Assembly: GCA_964555565.1 (NCBI GenBank)
Contig: CAZKTF010000048.1
Location: 1 to 18,712, forward strand
DNA: 18,712 nt
Source: CAZKTF01 sp964555565
Lineage (GTDB): Bacteria > Planctomycetota > JAJSAM01 > JAKLKS01
Direction: 5' to 3'
Positions 1 to 6,680 of this stretch are shown here, piece after piece. The position numbers and the translations under genes are program-made. Below the pieces are notes generated by a model. That model was not told the DNA's origin. It was given only the letters and a program-made list of their open reading frames with translations, and did no database searches. Each line of letters starts with the position of its first letter. The stretch's first letter is position 1.

Positions 1-1239
1 CCGCCCGCGCCCGCGCCGCGTGCGAACCCCGCCGCGCCCCCGGCCGGGGCCGCGACCCCGCCGGCGCGCATCCTCATCGTGGACGACGACGAGGCGATCC
101 GGGGGCTGCTCCACGAGCACGTCCTCGCGCTGGGCCACGTCCCGCTCCAGGCGGAGAACGGCCTGTCGGGGCTGGCCCACGTCCGCCGCGACCCGCCGGA
201 CCTGGTGCTCCTCGACATGAACATGCCGGGCCTCGACGGGAAGGAGGTGCTCGCCCGGATGAGGAACGACCCGCGCCTCCGGGAGACGCCGGTGATCGTC
301 ATCTCGGGGATCGGCGAGTCCGGGGTGGCCGTCGAGTGCATCGCCGCGGGCGCCGAGGACTTCATCCCCAAGCCCTTCGACCCCAGGCTGCTCCGGGCCC
401 GCATCGGCTCCAGTCTCGATCGGCGGCGGATGCGCCTCCAGGAGCAGGAGTTCCAGCGCCGGATCGAGGAATACAGCCTGGAGCTCGAGGACAGGGTGCG
501 GGAGAAGACCCGCGACCTCCGGGAGGCGCACCGGCGGCTGTCGATCCTCGACGAGGCGAAGAACGACTTCCTGACGCTCATCTCCCACGAGCTGCGGACC
601 CCCATGACGGGCCTGCTCGGGGCGAGCGAGATCCTCCTCGGGATGGCGCCCGGGGAGGCGGAGCGCCGGGAGTTCGAGGAGGTGTTCCGCCTGTCGCTCC
701 GCCGGCTCATGCGCATCGTGGAGGACGCCCTCCTGCTCACCCGGGTGCGGACGTCCCCGGAGAGCGCCGCGCTCGCGATCCACCCGATCCGCCGGGTCCT
801 GGAAGCCGCCGTCGAGGCGGCCCGGCCCTTCGCCGAGGCGCGCGGGGTGCGGCTCGCCCCGGTGCCGGCCACGGAGGCCCGCGTGCCCTGCGAGGAGGAG
901 CTCCTCACCAGGGCCCTGGCCTCCCTCCTGGAGTGCGCCGTGAAGTTCTCCCGGCCGGGGACCGAGGTCGGGATCGCCTGCGGCGCGGCGGGGGACCACG
1001 TGGAGGTTCGCGTGAGCGCCGAGGGGGGGACCATCCCCGGCGAGGCCCTCCCCCGGTTCTTCGAGGTCCTCGCCATCCGCGACCCGATCACGCCGGGCGG
1101 GGACCTGGGTCTCGGGCCGCCGCTGGCCGCCCGCATCCTCCGGCTCTGCGGGGGGTCCGTCGCCGCCGCGAACCTCGGGGAGGAGGGCGTCGCCTTCACC
1201 GCGCGCCTCCCGGCCGCGCCGGTGGGGCCCGTGTCGTAG
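1..1239 (+). CDS. Response regulator receiver / HisKA histidine kinase fusion (5' end outside window)
   Basis: The frame is open to base 1, and a GTG at 79 falls inside the first receiver strand (ILIVDDDE), so the true start is upstream. Counting from the first visible codon, residues 1-20 are a Pro/Ala linker. A CheY-like receiver follows (about 21-140) with acidic DDD, phosphoacceptor D72 in LLDMNMPG, S102 and K124 of KPF. A coiled segment (about 150-180) leads to a HisKA helix with H196 in SHELRTP. The C-terminal HATPase-like region is degenerate: the N-box Asn is replaced (SLLECA, C312), the G1-box Asp is Ala (AEGGTIP, 340-346), and only part of the GLGLG loop remains. No membrane segment is visible, so it is probably cytosolic. 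It probably takes part in phosphorelay or scaffolding; autokinase activity is doubtful. The next gene begins 10 bases after its stop. Confidence 0.9.
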   Translation, partial: PPAPAPRANPAAPPAGAATPPARILIVDDDEAIRGLLHEHVLALGHVPLQAENGLSGLAHVRRDPPDLVLLDMNMPGLDGKEVLARMRNDPRLRETPVIVISGIGESGVAVECIAAGAEDFIPKPFDPRLLRARIGSSLDRRRMRLQEQEFQRRIEEYSLELEDRVREKTRDLREAHRRLSILDEAKNDFLTLISHELRTPMTGLLGASEILLGMAPGEAERREFEEVFRLSLRRLMRIVEDALLLTRVRTSPESAALAIHPIRRVLEAAVEAARPFAEARGVRLAPVPATEARVPCEEELLTRALASLLECAVKFSRPGTEVGIACGAAGDHVEVRVSAEGGTIPGEALPRFFEVLAIRDPITPGGDLGLGPPLAARILRLCGGSVAAANLGEEGVAFTARLPAAPVGPVS

Positions 1240-1249
1240 ACTGACACCC

Positions 1250-2935
1250 ATGGGGGACCCCAATTCGCCGGGCACGGCGACCCAGGACGTGGCGGGCCTC
1301 GTGGCCCGATCCCGGCGCGCCGTGGTGACGGTCGTCCCGGAGGACGCGGCCGGCCGGCCCATGACCCAGGGGGCCGGCTTCTTCATCGCCCCGGGGAAGG
1401 TCGTCGCCGCCCGCGAGGTCCTCGAGGGCGCCCGGGCCGTGCGGGTGCTCCTCTGGAACGGCGGGGTCCACGCCGTCGCCGGGACGCTGGCCGAGGACGC
1501 CGCAGCCGGCCTCGCCCTGCTCGGGATCGAGGGGCCCGCCCAGGGGTCCCCCCAGGGGCTCCCCCTGGCCACGCTCGGCCCGCGGGAGGGCGAGAGGGTC
1601 ACGATCCTCGGCTCCGCGCTGGTCCCCGAGAAGTCCGTGGCGGAGGGGGAGATCCTCTCCGTCCGCGAGGTCCCGGCCCTGGGGACGGTCCTCCGCCTCT
1701 CGGCCACCGTCCCTCCCGGTTCCAGCGGGGCCCCGGTCCTCAGGCAGGACGGCGAGGTCGTCGCCGTCGCGCTCACCCGCACCACCGGCGGGCTGAAGGT
1801 CTCCTACGCCGTCCCGGTGGGCCGCGTCCGCGGGCTCCAGAACGCCGAGACCACCCCCCTCGGGCGTGCGGTGGCCCCGGCCGTCGCGGGCAGGGCCCTG
1901 GCCGCCCTCCGCGTCCAGTTCGAGGAGGACCCCGCGGCGGCGGCCGAGCAGTGGAAGGCCCTCGCCGCGGAGGTCCCCGGCGACCCCCTGGCCTGGACCG
2001 TCCTGGCGGAGTGCCTCGTCGAGGACGGGCGGTGGGACGAGGCCATCGAGGCCGCCCGCCGCGCGCTCGCCCTGGACGCGGACGAGGCCCGAGCCCACGC
2101 CGCCGTCGGCGAGGCGCTCCAGGGCCTGGAGCGGCTCCCCGAGGCGCTGGAGGCCTACCGCTCGGCGCTCCGGGTGCGCCCGGAGGACCCCGCCCTGCTC
2201 CTGCGCCTGGGGGTCACGCTCCACGCCCTCGGCCGGCGGGAGGAGGCGGCCGACGCCTACCGCCAGGCGCTCCGTCTCCGTCCCGGGGACGCCCAGACCC
2301 ACAAGAACCTCGGGGTCGCCTGCTACCAGATGGGGCGGGGGGAGGAGTCGGTGGCCGCCCTGCGCGAGGCGGTCCGCCTCCGGCCCGACTTCGCGCGGGC
2401 GCACAACGACCTCGGGCTGGCCCTGTTCTCCCTCCGGCGGCTGCCCGAGGCCATCGAGGCCTGCAAGCAGGCGATCCGGATCCGGCCGGACTTCGCCCGG
2501 GCCCACAACAACCTCGGCGTCGCCTACTACCGCTCGGGCCGGATCCGCGAGGCCCTGGAGGCCTACGACCAGGCCATCCGCCTGCGGTCGGGCTTCGCCG
2601 CGGCCCACGCCAACCGGGGCGCGGCCCTGGCCAAGGCCGGCCGCTACCAGGAGGCCGTGGAGGCCGACCGTCGCGCCATCGGGATCGCCCCCGGGGACAC
2701 GGACGCCTACGCGAACCTCGGGGTCGTCTACGAGAAGCTCGGCCGGGTGCGCGAGGCCATCGACGCCTTCGGGGAGGCCCTCCGGATCGACCCTTCCAAT
2801 CCCCGGGCCCACCACTACCTCGGCGTGGCCCACTGCCAGGCCGGGGACAAGGCGGCGGCGCTGCGCGAGTACGAGACGCTGAAGGGCATCGACGCGGCCC
2901 GCGCCGGGCGGCTGTTCGAGCTCATCTACCGGTAG
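1250..2935 (+). CDS. Trypsin-like pseudoprotease with nine TPR repeats
   Basis: This is a 561-residue protein without signal peptide or membrane segment. Residues about 20-200 follow the S1C (HtrA/DegP-like) trypsin fold: GAGFFIAPGKVVAA, then GLALLGIE, then PPGSSGAPVL. The nucleophile position S159 is kept, but the catalytic His is E56 (VAAREVLEGA where VTN-x-HVVEGA is expected) and the catalytic Asp before LALL is G87. Peptidase activity is therefore unlikely. Residues about 245-550 are nine consecutive 34-residue TPRs, several close to consensus (AHNNLGVAYYRSGR...EALEAYDQAIRL). TPRs bind proteins, so I infer a cytosolic adaptor. The ATG lacks a good Shine-Dalgarno and follows the upstream stop by 10 bases, suggesting translational coupling to the kinase-like gene. 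A 5-bp hairpin (GTGTC/GACAC, 1231-1247) holds that stop in its loop. Confidence 0.9.
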   Translation: MGDPNSPGTATQDVAGLVARSRRAVVTVVPEDAAGRPMTQGAGFFIAPGKVVAAREVLEGARAVRVLLWNGGVHAVAGTLAEDAAAGLALLGIEGPAQGSPQGLPLATLGPREGERVTILGSALVPEKSVAEGEILSVREVPALGTVLRLSATVPPGSSGAPVLRQDGEVVAVALTRTTGGLKVSYAVPVGRVRGLQNAETTPLGRAVAPAVAGRALAALRVQFEEDPAAAAEQWKALAAEVPGDPLAWTVLAECLVEDGRWDEAIEAARRALALDADEARAHAAVGEALQGLERLPEALEAYRSALRVRPEDPALLLRLGVTLHALGRREEAADAYRQALRLRPGDAQTHKNLGVACYQMGRGEESVAALREAVRLRPDFARAHNDLGLALFSLRRLPEAIEACKQAIRIRPDFARAHNNLGVAYYRSGRIREALEAYDQAIRLRSGFAAAHANRGAALAKAGRYQEAVEADRRAIGIAPGDTDAYANLGVVYEKLGRVREAIDAFGEALRIDPSNPRAHHYLGVAHCQAGDKAAALREYETLKGIDAARAGRLFELIYR

Positions 2936-2987
2936 CGCGCCCACGACCGTTCCCCCCCCCACCGGGAGCAGCGAGGGGCGGACGGTC

Positions 2988-3043
2988 ACCCCCGACCCGC
3001 CCTCGGGCGGTGGGGGTTCGTCTCGGGCCCCCGGGAGGGGGCC
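2988..3043. terminator. Two GC-rich hairpins between convergent genes
   Basis: Hairpin one spans 2988-3017: ACCCCC/GGGGGT outer stem, a small internal loop, then a CCGCC/GGCGG inner stem with loop CTCG. Hairpin two spans 3026-3043: GGCCCCC/GGGGGCC, a perfect 7-bp stem with loop GGGA. They lie between the ends of the TPR gene and the S74 gene, where a bidirectional terminator is expected. Neither strand has a T-run, so this is not a classical intrinsic terminator and the call is tentative. Confidence 0.4.
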
Positions 3044-3066
3044 GCAGGCGCCGCAGCCTCCGTCTC

Positions 3067-4377
3067 CTACTTGTCCCGCGCCGGGGCCGGGCGTCCGGTC
3101 AGGAGCGCCTCCAGGCGGGAGAGGCGGGCCTCCGTCGCCGCGCGGGCGTCCGCCAGCTCCTTCCTGAGGGCCGCCACCTCGCGGTCGCGGGCGTCCAGCG
3201 CGGCCTGCTGCTCCTTGACCGCCTCCAGCAGGACGGCCGAGAAGTTGCCGTAGGCCACCGAGAGGGTCCCCTGCGAGTCCTCCTGCACCAGCTCCGGGAA
3301 GACCTCGCGGACCTCCTGCGCGAGGAGGCCGATCCGGGTCCCCGCGGGGCCCCGGTCCTCGTCCTTCATCCGGTAGGTCACCCCCCGGATCGCGGCGATC
3401 TTCCGCAGGACCCCCGCGAGCGGGGCCACGTCCTTCTTCAGCCGCCCGTCGGAGGCCTGCGTGAGGGTGCCCATGATGGTGAGGTCGCCGTTCTTGAGCA
3501 GAGTGAAGGCGTTCGAGCGAACGTTGGGATTGTCGCCGTTCCCGACGACGAGCACAGGGTCCGTGCTGACCACGGTAGTGGTGCTCCCCGCCACGAGGTT
3601 GTGCTGGCCGAGCACGAGCGACCCGTAGGACTGGGCAGTCGTGAAGAAACCCATGGCGGTGGAGTAGTCGCCGCTGGCGTCCGCGGTCCGCCCCATGGCG
3701 GTGGAAAACATGCCGCTGGCGATCGTGGTCTGCCCCATGGCGGTGGATTGGGCGCCGCTGGCGGTCGTGCCGAACCCCATGGCGGTGGAGTAGTTGCCGC
3801 TGGCAGTCGTGACGAACCCCATGGCGGTGGAGCCGCCGCCGCTGGCGATCGTGCCGAACCCCATGGCGGCGGAGTAGTCCCCCACGTTCGCATTGTCCCA
3901 CGACGTTCCGTTCGCCACTCCCGCCCGGAACGCCGCCTTCCCGGGGTACCACATCATCCGGGTGCCCGCCCCCTCGGCGGGGATCGTCCCCGAGCCGAAG
4001 GTGCCCTGGAAGAGGGCCCCGCTGTCGATCTTCAGGTGAAGGCTCGGCCCCTCCGCGGCCCCGACGGCGGTCGTCAGGTCGTACTCCCCGCCCGGGATCC
4101 CGGAGGGGAGGCCCAGCACGAGGGTGGCCTTGCTCTTGAGGAGGGTGTCGATGGTCCCCGGGACCGGCGCGGCGTTGAAGTCCGTGAGGGTGAACCCGCT
4201 CAACTTCGTCAGGGACCTGCCCACGAGGGTCAGGATGGTCCGGTCCGTGGCGGCGTCCTTCCCCACGGTCGCCGAGTAGATCGCGGGCGCCGTCGCAGCC
4301 AGGATTCCCTCCACCCCTCCGAACAGGAACAGCCCCGCCGCGGCTGCCGCGACGATCCACCGACCCTGGATGTGCAT
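3067..4377 (-). CDS. Exported YadA-head-repeat protein with C-terminal S74 (endosialidase-type) chaperone domain
   Basis: This is a 436-residue protein. Residues 1-28 are a signal peptide (WIVAAAAAGLFLFGG...GILA). Residues about 30-115 look like a beta-sandwich resembling IPT/TIG domains (ILTLVGRSLTKLSGFTLT...), a weak assignment. Residues 166-249 are six 14-residue repeats of the form G-x-x-S-T-A-M-G-x-x-T-x-A-S, as in trimeric YadA/Hia heads. The C-terminal domain begins at SDGRLKKDVAPL, with S309 and K314 in the positions of the autocleavage Ser/Lys of S74 intramolecular chaperones. It contains IGLLAQEVREVFPELV and ends in a coiled coil. Such domains fold trimeric fibres and then often cut themselves off. 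I infer a trimeric surface or secreted fibre. No outer-membrane YadA anchor is present. The ATG has a GGAGG five bases upstream. Confidence 0.9.
   Translation of the reverse strand: MHIQGRWIVAAAAAGLFLFGGVEGILAATAPAIYSATVGKDAATDRTILTLVGRSLTKLSGFTLTDFNAAPVPGTIDTLLKSKATLVLGLPSGIPGGEYDLTTAVGAAEGPSLHLKIDSGALFQGTFGSGTIPAEGAGTRMMWYPGKAAFRAGVANGTSWDNANVGDYSAAMGFGTIASGGGSTAMGFVTTASGNYSTAMGFGTTASGAQSTAMGQTTIASGMFSTAMGRTADASGDYSTAMGFFTTAQSYGSLVLGQHNLVAGSTTTVVSTDPVLVVGNGDNPNVRSNAFTLLKNGDLTIMGTLTQASDGRLKKDVAPLAGVLRKIAAIRGVTYRMKDEDRGPAGTRIGLLAQEVREVFPELVQEDSQGTLSVAYGNFSAVLLEAVKEQQAALDARDREVAALRKELADARAATEARLSRLEALLTGRPAPARDK
3631..3882 (-). repeat. Six tandem 42-bp units encoding YadA-head repeats
   Basis: The core CCATGGCGG recurs at 3651, 3693, 3735, 3777, 3819 and 3861, an exact 42-base period. 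Each unit encodes 14 residues centred on S-T/A-A-M-G. Units differ mostly at the residues before STAMG and in the TT/TI/AD positions. Copy number could vary by slippage without breaking the frame. Confidence 0.9.
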
Positions 4378-4382
4378 GGTGC

Positions 4383-4387
4383 CCTCC
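4383..4387 (-). promoter_or_regulatory. Shine-Dalgarno of the S74 gene
   Basis: On the minus strand GGAGG stands five bases before the ATG at 4377. It is one of the clearest ribosome binding sites in the window and fixes this start. Confidence 0.75.
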
Positions 4388-4413
4388 GTCTCGCCCCCGT
4401 TGGCGAGGCGCGC

Positions 4414-4441
4414 ATTCTACAGACCCCGGTCTCCAGGTCAC
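4414..4441 (-). promoter_or_regulatory. Putative sigma-70-like promoter of the S74 gene
   Basis: Reading the minus strand, GTGACC (4441-4436; 4 of 6 to TTGACA) is followed after 16 bases by TAGAAT (4419-4414; 5 of 6 to TATAAT). Initiation near 4407 would leave a leader of about 30 bases. It lies just downstream of a terminator-like hairpin, as expected for an independently transcribed gene. The match is moderate and untested. Confidence 0.4.
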
Positions 4442-4455
4442 CGGCCCTAGGGAAA

Positions 4456-4476
4456 CCGTTCACCCCACCTGAACGG
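4456..4476 (-). terminator. Terminator-like hairpin downstream of the Ser/Thr kinase gene
   Basis: A perfect 7-bp inverted repeat, CCGTTCA/TGAACGG, with a seven-base loop is followed on the minus strand by TTTCCC. It sits about 70-90 bases after the kinase stop and before the promoter of the S74 gene. The T-tract is short. A perfect palindrome like this could instead be an operator. Confidence 0.45.
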
Positions 4477-4547
4477 CTGCACGCGCCCCTGGGCGCCCCC
4501 CGCGGCAGGAGAGCGGGGGCACCGCGAAGACCGGGGAAGCGAGGCGG

Positions 4548-5468
4548 TCACCTCTCGTCCCCGTCCTCCCGCAGGGCCGCCGCCACCGACCGCCCGTCGG
4601 GGAACCGGCGGGCGGGGTCGGTGGCCAGGAGGCGCCGCACGACCCGCGCGAAGGACTCCGTGAGCCCCGGCCGCCGCGAGCGGGGGTCGGGGCTCGGGGT
4701 CCCCAGGGGGTCGCTCTCGTTCCAGGGGAGGGGGAAGGGCCCGCCGTAGGGCCGCTCCCCGGTGGCCATCTCGAAGAGCACGCAGCCCAGGGAGAACAGG
4801 TCCGCCCGCGAGTCCGCCTCGGCGCGGCCGGCGATCTCGGGCGCCATGTAGGCCGGGGTGCCCGCCACGGTGATGGCCTGGGGGCCCGCGGAGGGGAAGA
4901 GGATCCGGGCCAGCCCGAAGTCGGCGATCCGCGCCCGGCCGTCGGCGCCGAACAGGATGTTGGGAGGCTTGATGTCCCGGTGGAGCACCCCCCGCGCGTG
5001 GGCGTAGCCGAGGGCCTCCGCCACCTCGGCCCCGATCCGCCGGCACTCCTTCTCGGCCAGGCGCTTCTCCCGGGCGAGCCGCGTCTCGAGGGAGCCCCCG
5101 GGCGCGTACTCCATCACCAGGTAGAAGGAGTCCCCGTGGCGCTCGAAGGAGTAGAGGGAGAGGATCCCCGGCCCGTCGCGCAGGCGCGCCGCCAGCCGGG
5201 CCTCCCGCCGCACCCGCCGCAGCGCCGCCTCGTCCGCGGCCAGTTCGGGCTCGAGGACCTTGACGGCGACCTCCACGTCGAGCTCCGTGTCCCGGCAGTG
5301 GTACACGCGCCCCATCCCGCCCCGGCCGAGGAGGCGCACGACCTCGTAGCGCGCGGGGAGGCCGACGTGGGCCCTGAGGGGGGAGTCCCCGAGCGGTGCG
5401 CCGCAGGCCCCGCAGCGGCGGGAGCCCGAGGAGGAGGGGGCGGCGCAGCGGGGGCAGAGCGCGGGCAT
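4548..5468 (-). CDS. Soluble Hanks-type Ser/Thr protein kinase with N-terminal zinc ribbon
   Basis: This is a 306-residue protein. Residues 5-22 form a short zinc ribbon (CPRC...CGAC). Residues about 41-300 are a complete kinase domain: glycine loop GRGGMGRVY (48-56), ATP lysine K70 in VAVKVLE, helix-C glutamate E89, catalytic loop HRDIKPPN with D165, metal-binding DFG with D183, and APE in AGTPAYMAPE. All catalytic residues are present, so it should be active. It has no transmembrane or sensor tail, unlike many bacterial PknB-type kinases, so it should act in the cytosol. It is divergent from the double-FHA gene (174 bases between starts). FHA domains read phosphothreonine, so the FHA proteins to the right are its most plausible partners; that link is inference. 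The ATG at 5468 has AGGA nine bases upstream; the frame is open further upstream, but that part is low-complexity. Confidence 0.92.
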   Translation of the reverse strand: MPALCPRCAAPSSSGSRRCGACGAPLGDSPLRAHVGLPARYEVVRLLGRGGMGRVYHCRDTELDVEVAVKVLEPELAADEAALRRVRREARLAARLRDGPGILSLYSFERHGDSFYLVMEYAPGGSLETRLAREKRLAEKECRRIGAEVAEALGYAHARGVLHRDIKPPNILFGADGRARIADFGLARILFPSAGPQAITVAGTPAYMAPEIAGRAEADSRADLFSLGCVLFEMATGERPYGGPFPLPWNESDPLGTPSPDPRSRRPGLTESFARVVRRLLATDPARRFPDGRSVAAALREDGDER

Positions 5469-5493
5469 CCGGTGGGATCCTACGACAGGGAGA

Positions 5494-5531
5494 GGGGGGA
5501 TCCCCCCCACCCCCCCCCTCTCCCCGCCCCC
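5494..5531 (-). other. G-tract cluster (potential G-quadruplex) upstream of the kinase start
   Basis: The plus strand shows G6-AT-C7 (a palindrome centred on GGATCC at 5494-5507), then A, C9 (5510-5518), TCT, C4, G and C5. On the minus strand, which is the sense strand of the kinase leader, this is at least four G-runs within about 30 bases, 26-63 bases before the ATG. Such sequences can form G-quadruplexes; no function is shown. Confidence 0.5.
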
Positions 5532-5642
5532 TCCACGGCCCGGGAGGGTGCAACTCCTCCAGCGCCCCCCTCCCCGGTGTGCAATGATTACGGGAGTCGC
5601 CGGATTCGAGACGCGGTCGGGTCGCTCCGGGCTGCGGCCGGG

Positions 5643-6680
5643 ATGAACCACGGGGGGGGGCGGGTGGGATCCTTGAGCCGGGTGGTCGTCACCATCAACG
5701 GCAAGTTCGCGCAGGAGCTGGACGTCGATCGGGACCTCGTGGTCGGGCGTTCTCCCGGCTCCGACGTCCGGATCCCCCACGACGACGTCTCCTCGCGCCA
5801 CGCGGTCCTGCGCCCCTCGGGGGTCGGCGTGGCGATCCGCGACCTGGGGTCCACCAACGGGACGTTCCTCGACGGCACCCGCCGCCTCGAGCCCGAGGAG
5901 GAGGTCTCCCTCCCCCCCGGCACGCGCGTCGTCATCGGGCCCGCCGTCCTCGAGGTGGCCGGGGGGGCGAGGGCGCGCTCGACCGACCCCGCCCACGGGT
6001 CGATCGGGTCCGGGACGATGGTCATCGGGGCGGGCGACGTGGGGAAGGAGCTCGTGGCCCTGGCCCGCTTCGAGGCGGCCCGCCCGCGCCTCCTGATCGC
6101 GGCCGGGCAGGAGCGCCTGACCGTCCCCCTCAAGGAGATGGAGATCCTCGTGGGCCGCGAGGAGGGCCAGGTCCGGATCCCCCACCAGTCGGTCTCCGGG
6201 AAGCAGGCCCGCCTCCTCTTCGACAACGGGCAGTTCGTGCTGCAGGACCTGGGGTCGCGCAACGGGACCTTCCTCGACGGGAACCCGCTGACGGTCCCGA
6301 CCCCGATCCCGGCGGAGTGCGCGATCACCTTCGGCACGGTGGAGTGCCTCTTCGTCTCCACCCCGCCCGAGCAGGCGGGGGCCGATGAGTTCCGGGCGGA
6401 GACGCTCGTGCACCACGTGGTGCGGCTTGGCAAGGCCACGGAGCACCAGGGGAAGATGGTTCTCGAGGGACACGCCGAGGGGGGGAAGTCGCTGGGGGAG
6501 ATCTTCGTCGAGAGGGGCATCCTCTCGCCCCGGGAGTGGTCGGAGATCTACCGCCAGCGCGCGATCATCGGGACCCTCGGACGCGGGACGGGGCGCCGGG
6601 GCATGCACCCGATCGTGTGGGTGGCGATCGGGGTGGGCGTGGCCGCGGTCGCGGCGGCGGCGTACCTGGCCCTGCGCTAG
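5643..6680 (+). CDS. Double-FHA protein with C-terminal membrane anchor
   Basis: This is a 345-residue protein. FHA1 (about 12-100) has the full phosphothreonine-binding set: G35-R36, S50-x-x-H53 and STNG (70-73). FHA2 (about 150-240) keeps G171-R172 and SRNG, but the His of SxxH is Q188 (SGKQ). Residues about 250-310 contain SLGEIFVERGILSPREWSEIYRQ, resembling the N-terminal domain of GspE/MshE-type ATPases. The end (about 322-345, HPIVWVAIGVGVAAVAAAAYLALR split by no charge until the last residue) is a tail anchor, so the FHA domains should face the cytosol. It is divergent from the Ser/Thr kinase and lies upstream of the cytochrome genes, so it probably recruits phosphorylated partners to the membrane. 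ATG 5643 is chosen; GTG 5664 or TTG 5673 are in-frame alternatives. Its TAG stop lies inside the inverted repeat that follows. Confidence 0.88.
   Translation: MNHGGGRVGSLSRVVVTINGKFAQELDVDRDLVVGRSPGSDVRIPHDDVSSRHAVLRPSGVGVAIRDLGSTNGTFLDGTRRLEPEEEVSLPPGTRVVIGPAVLEVAGGARARSTDPAHGSIGSGTMVIGAGDVGKELVALARFEAARPRLLIAAGQERLTVPLKEMEILVGREEGQVRIPHQSVSGKQARLLFDNGQFVLQDLGSRNGTFLDGNPLTVPTPIPAECAITFGTVECLFVSTPPEQAGADEFRAETLVHHVVRLGKATEHQGKMVLEGHAEGGKSLGEIFVERGILSPREWSEIYRQRAIIGTLGRGTGRRGMHPIVWVAIGVGVAAVAAAAYLALR
5652..5668 (+). other. G9-C-G3-T-G3 tract at the start of the double-FHA gene
   Basis: A run of nine G is followed by C, three G, T and three G, immediately after ATG 5643 (codons 4-9). It could fold as a G-quadruplex or slip during replication. 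In-frame GTG 5664 and TTG 5673 sit in or just after it, so the actual start decides whether slippage would matter. Confidence 0.5.

Noticed and set aside
1196..4441. Long open frame on the minus strand (over 1000 codons) opposite the TPR gene
   Set aside because: It is rich in Arg, Gly and Pro with no recognisable domain, and it lies across two well-supported genes. Long antisense frames are expected at this GC content.
1951..4749. Long plus-strand frame running through the TPR gene, the intergenic region and the S74 gene
   Set aside because: Composition is low-complexity Gly/Arg/Pro and it shifts character at each real gene boundary, as a shadow frame would.
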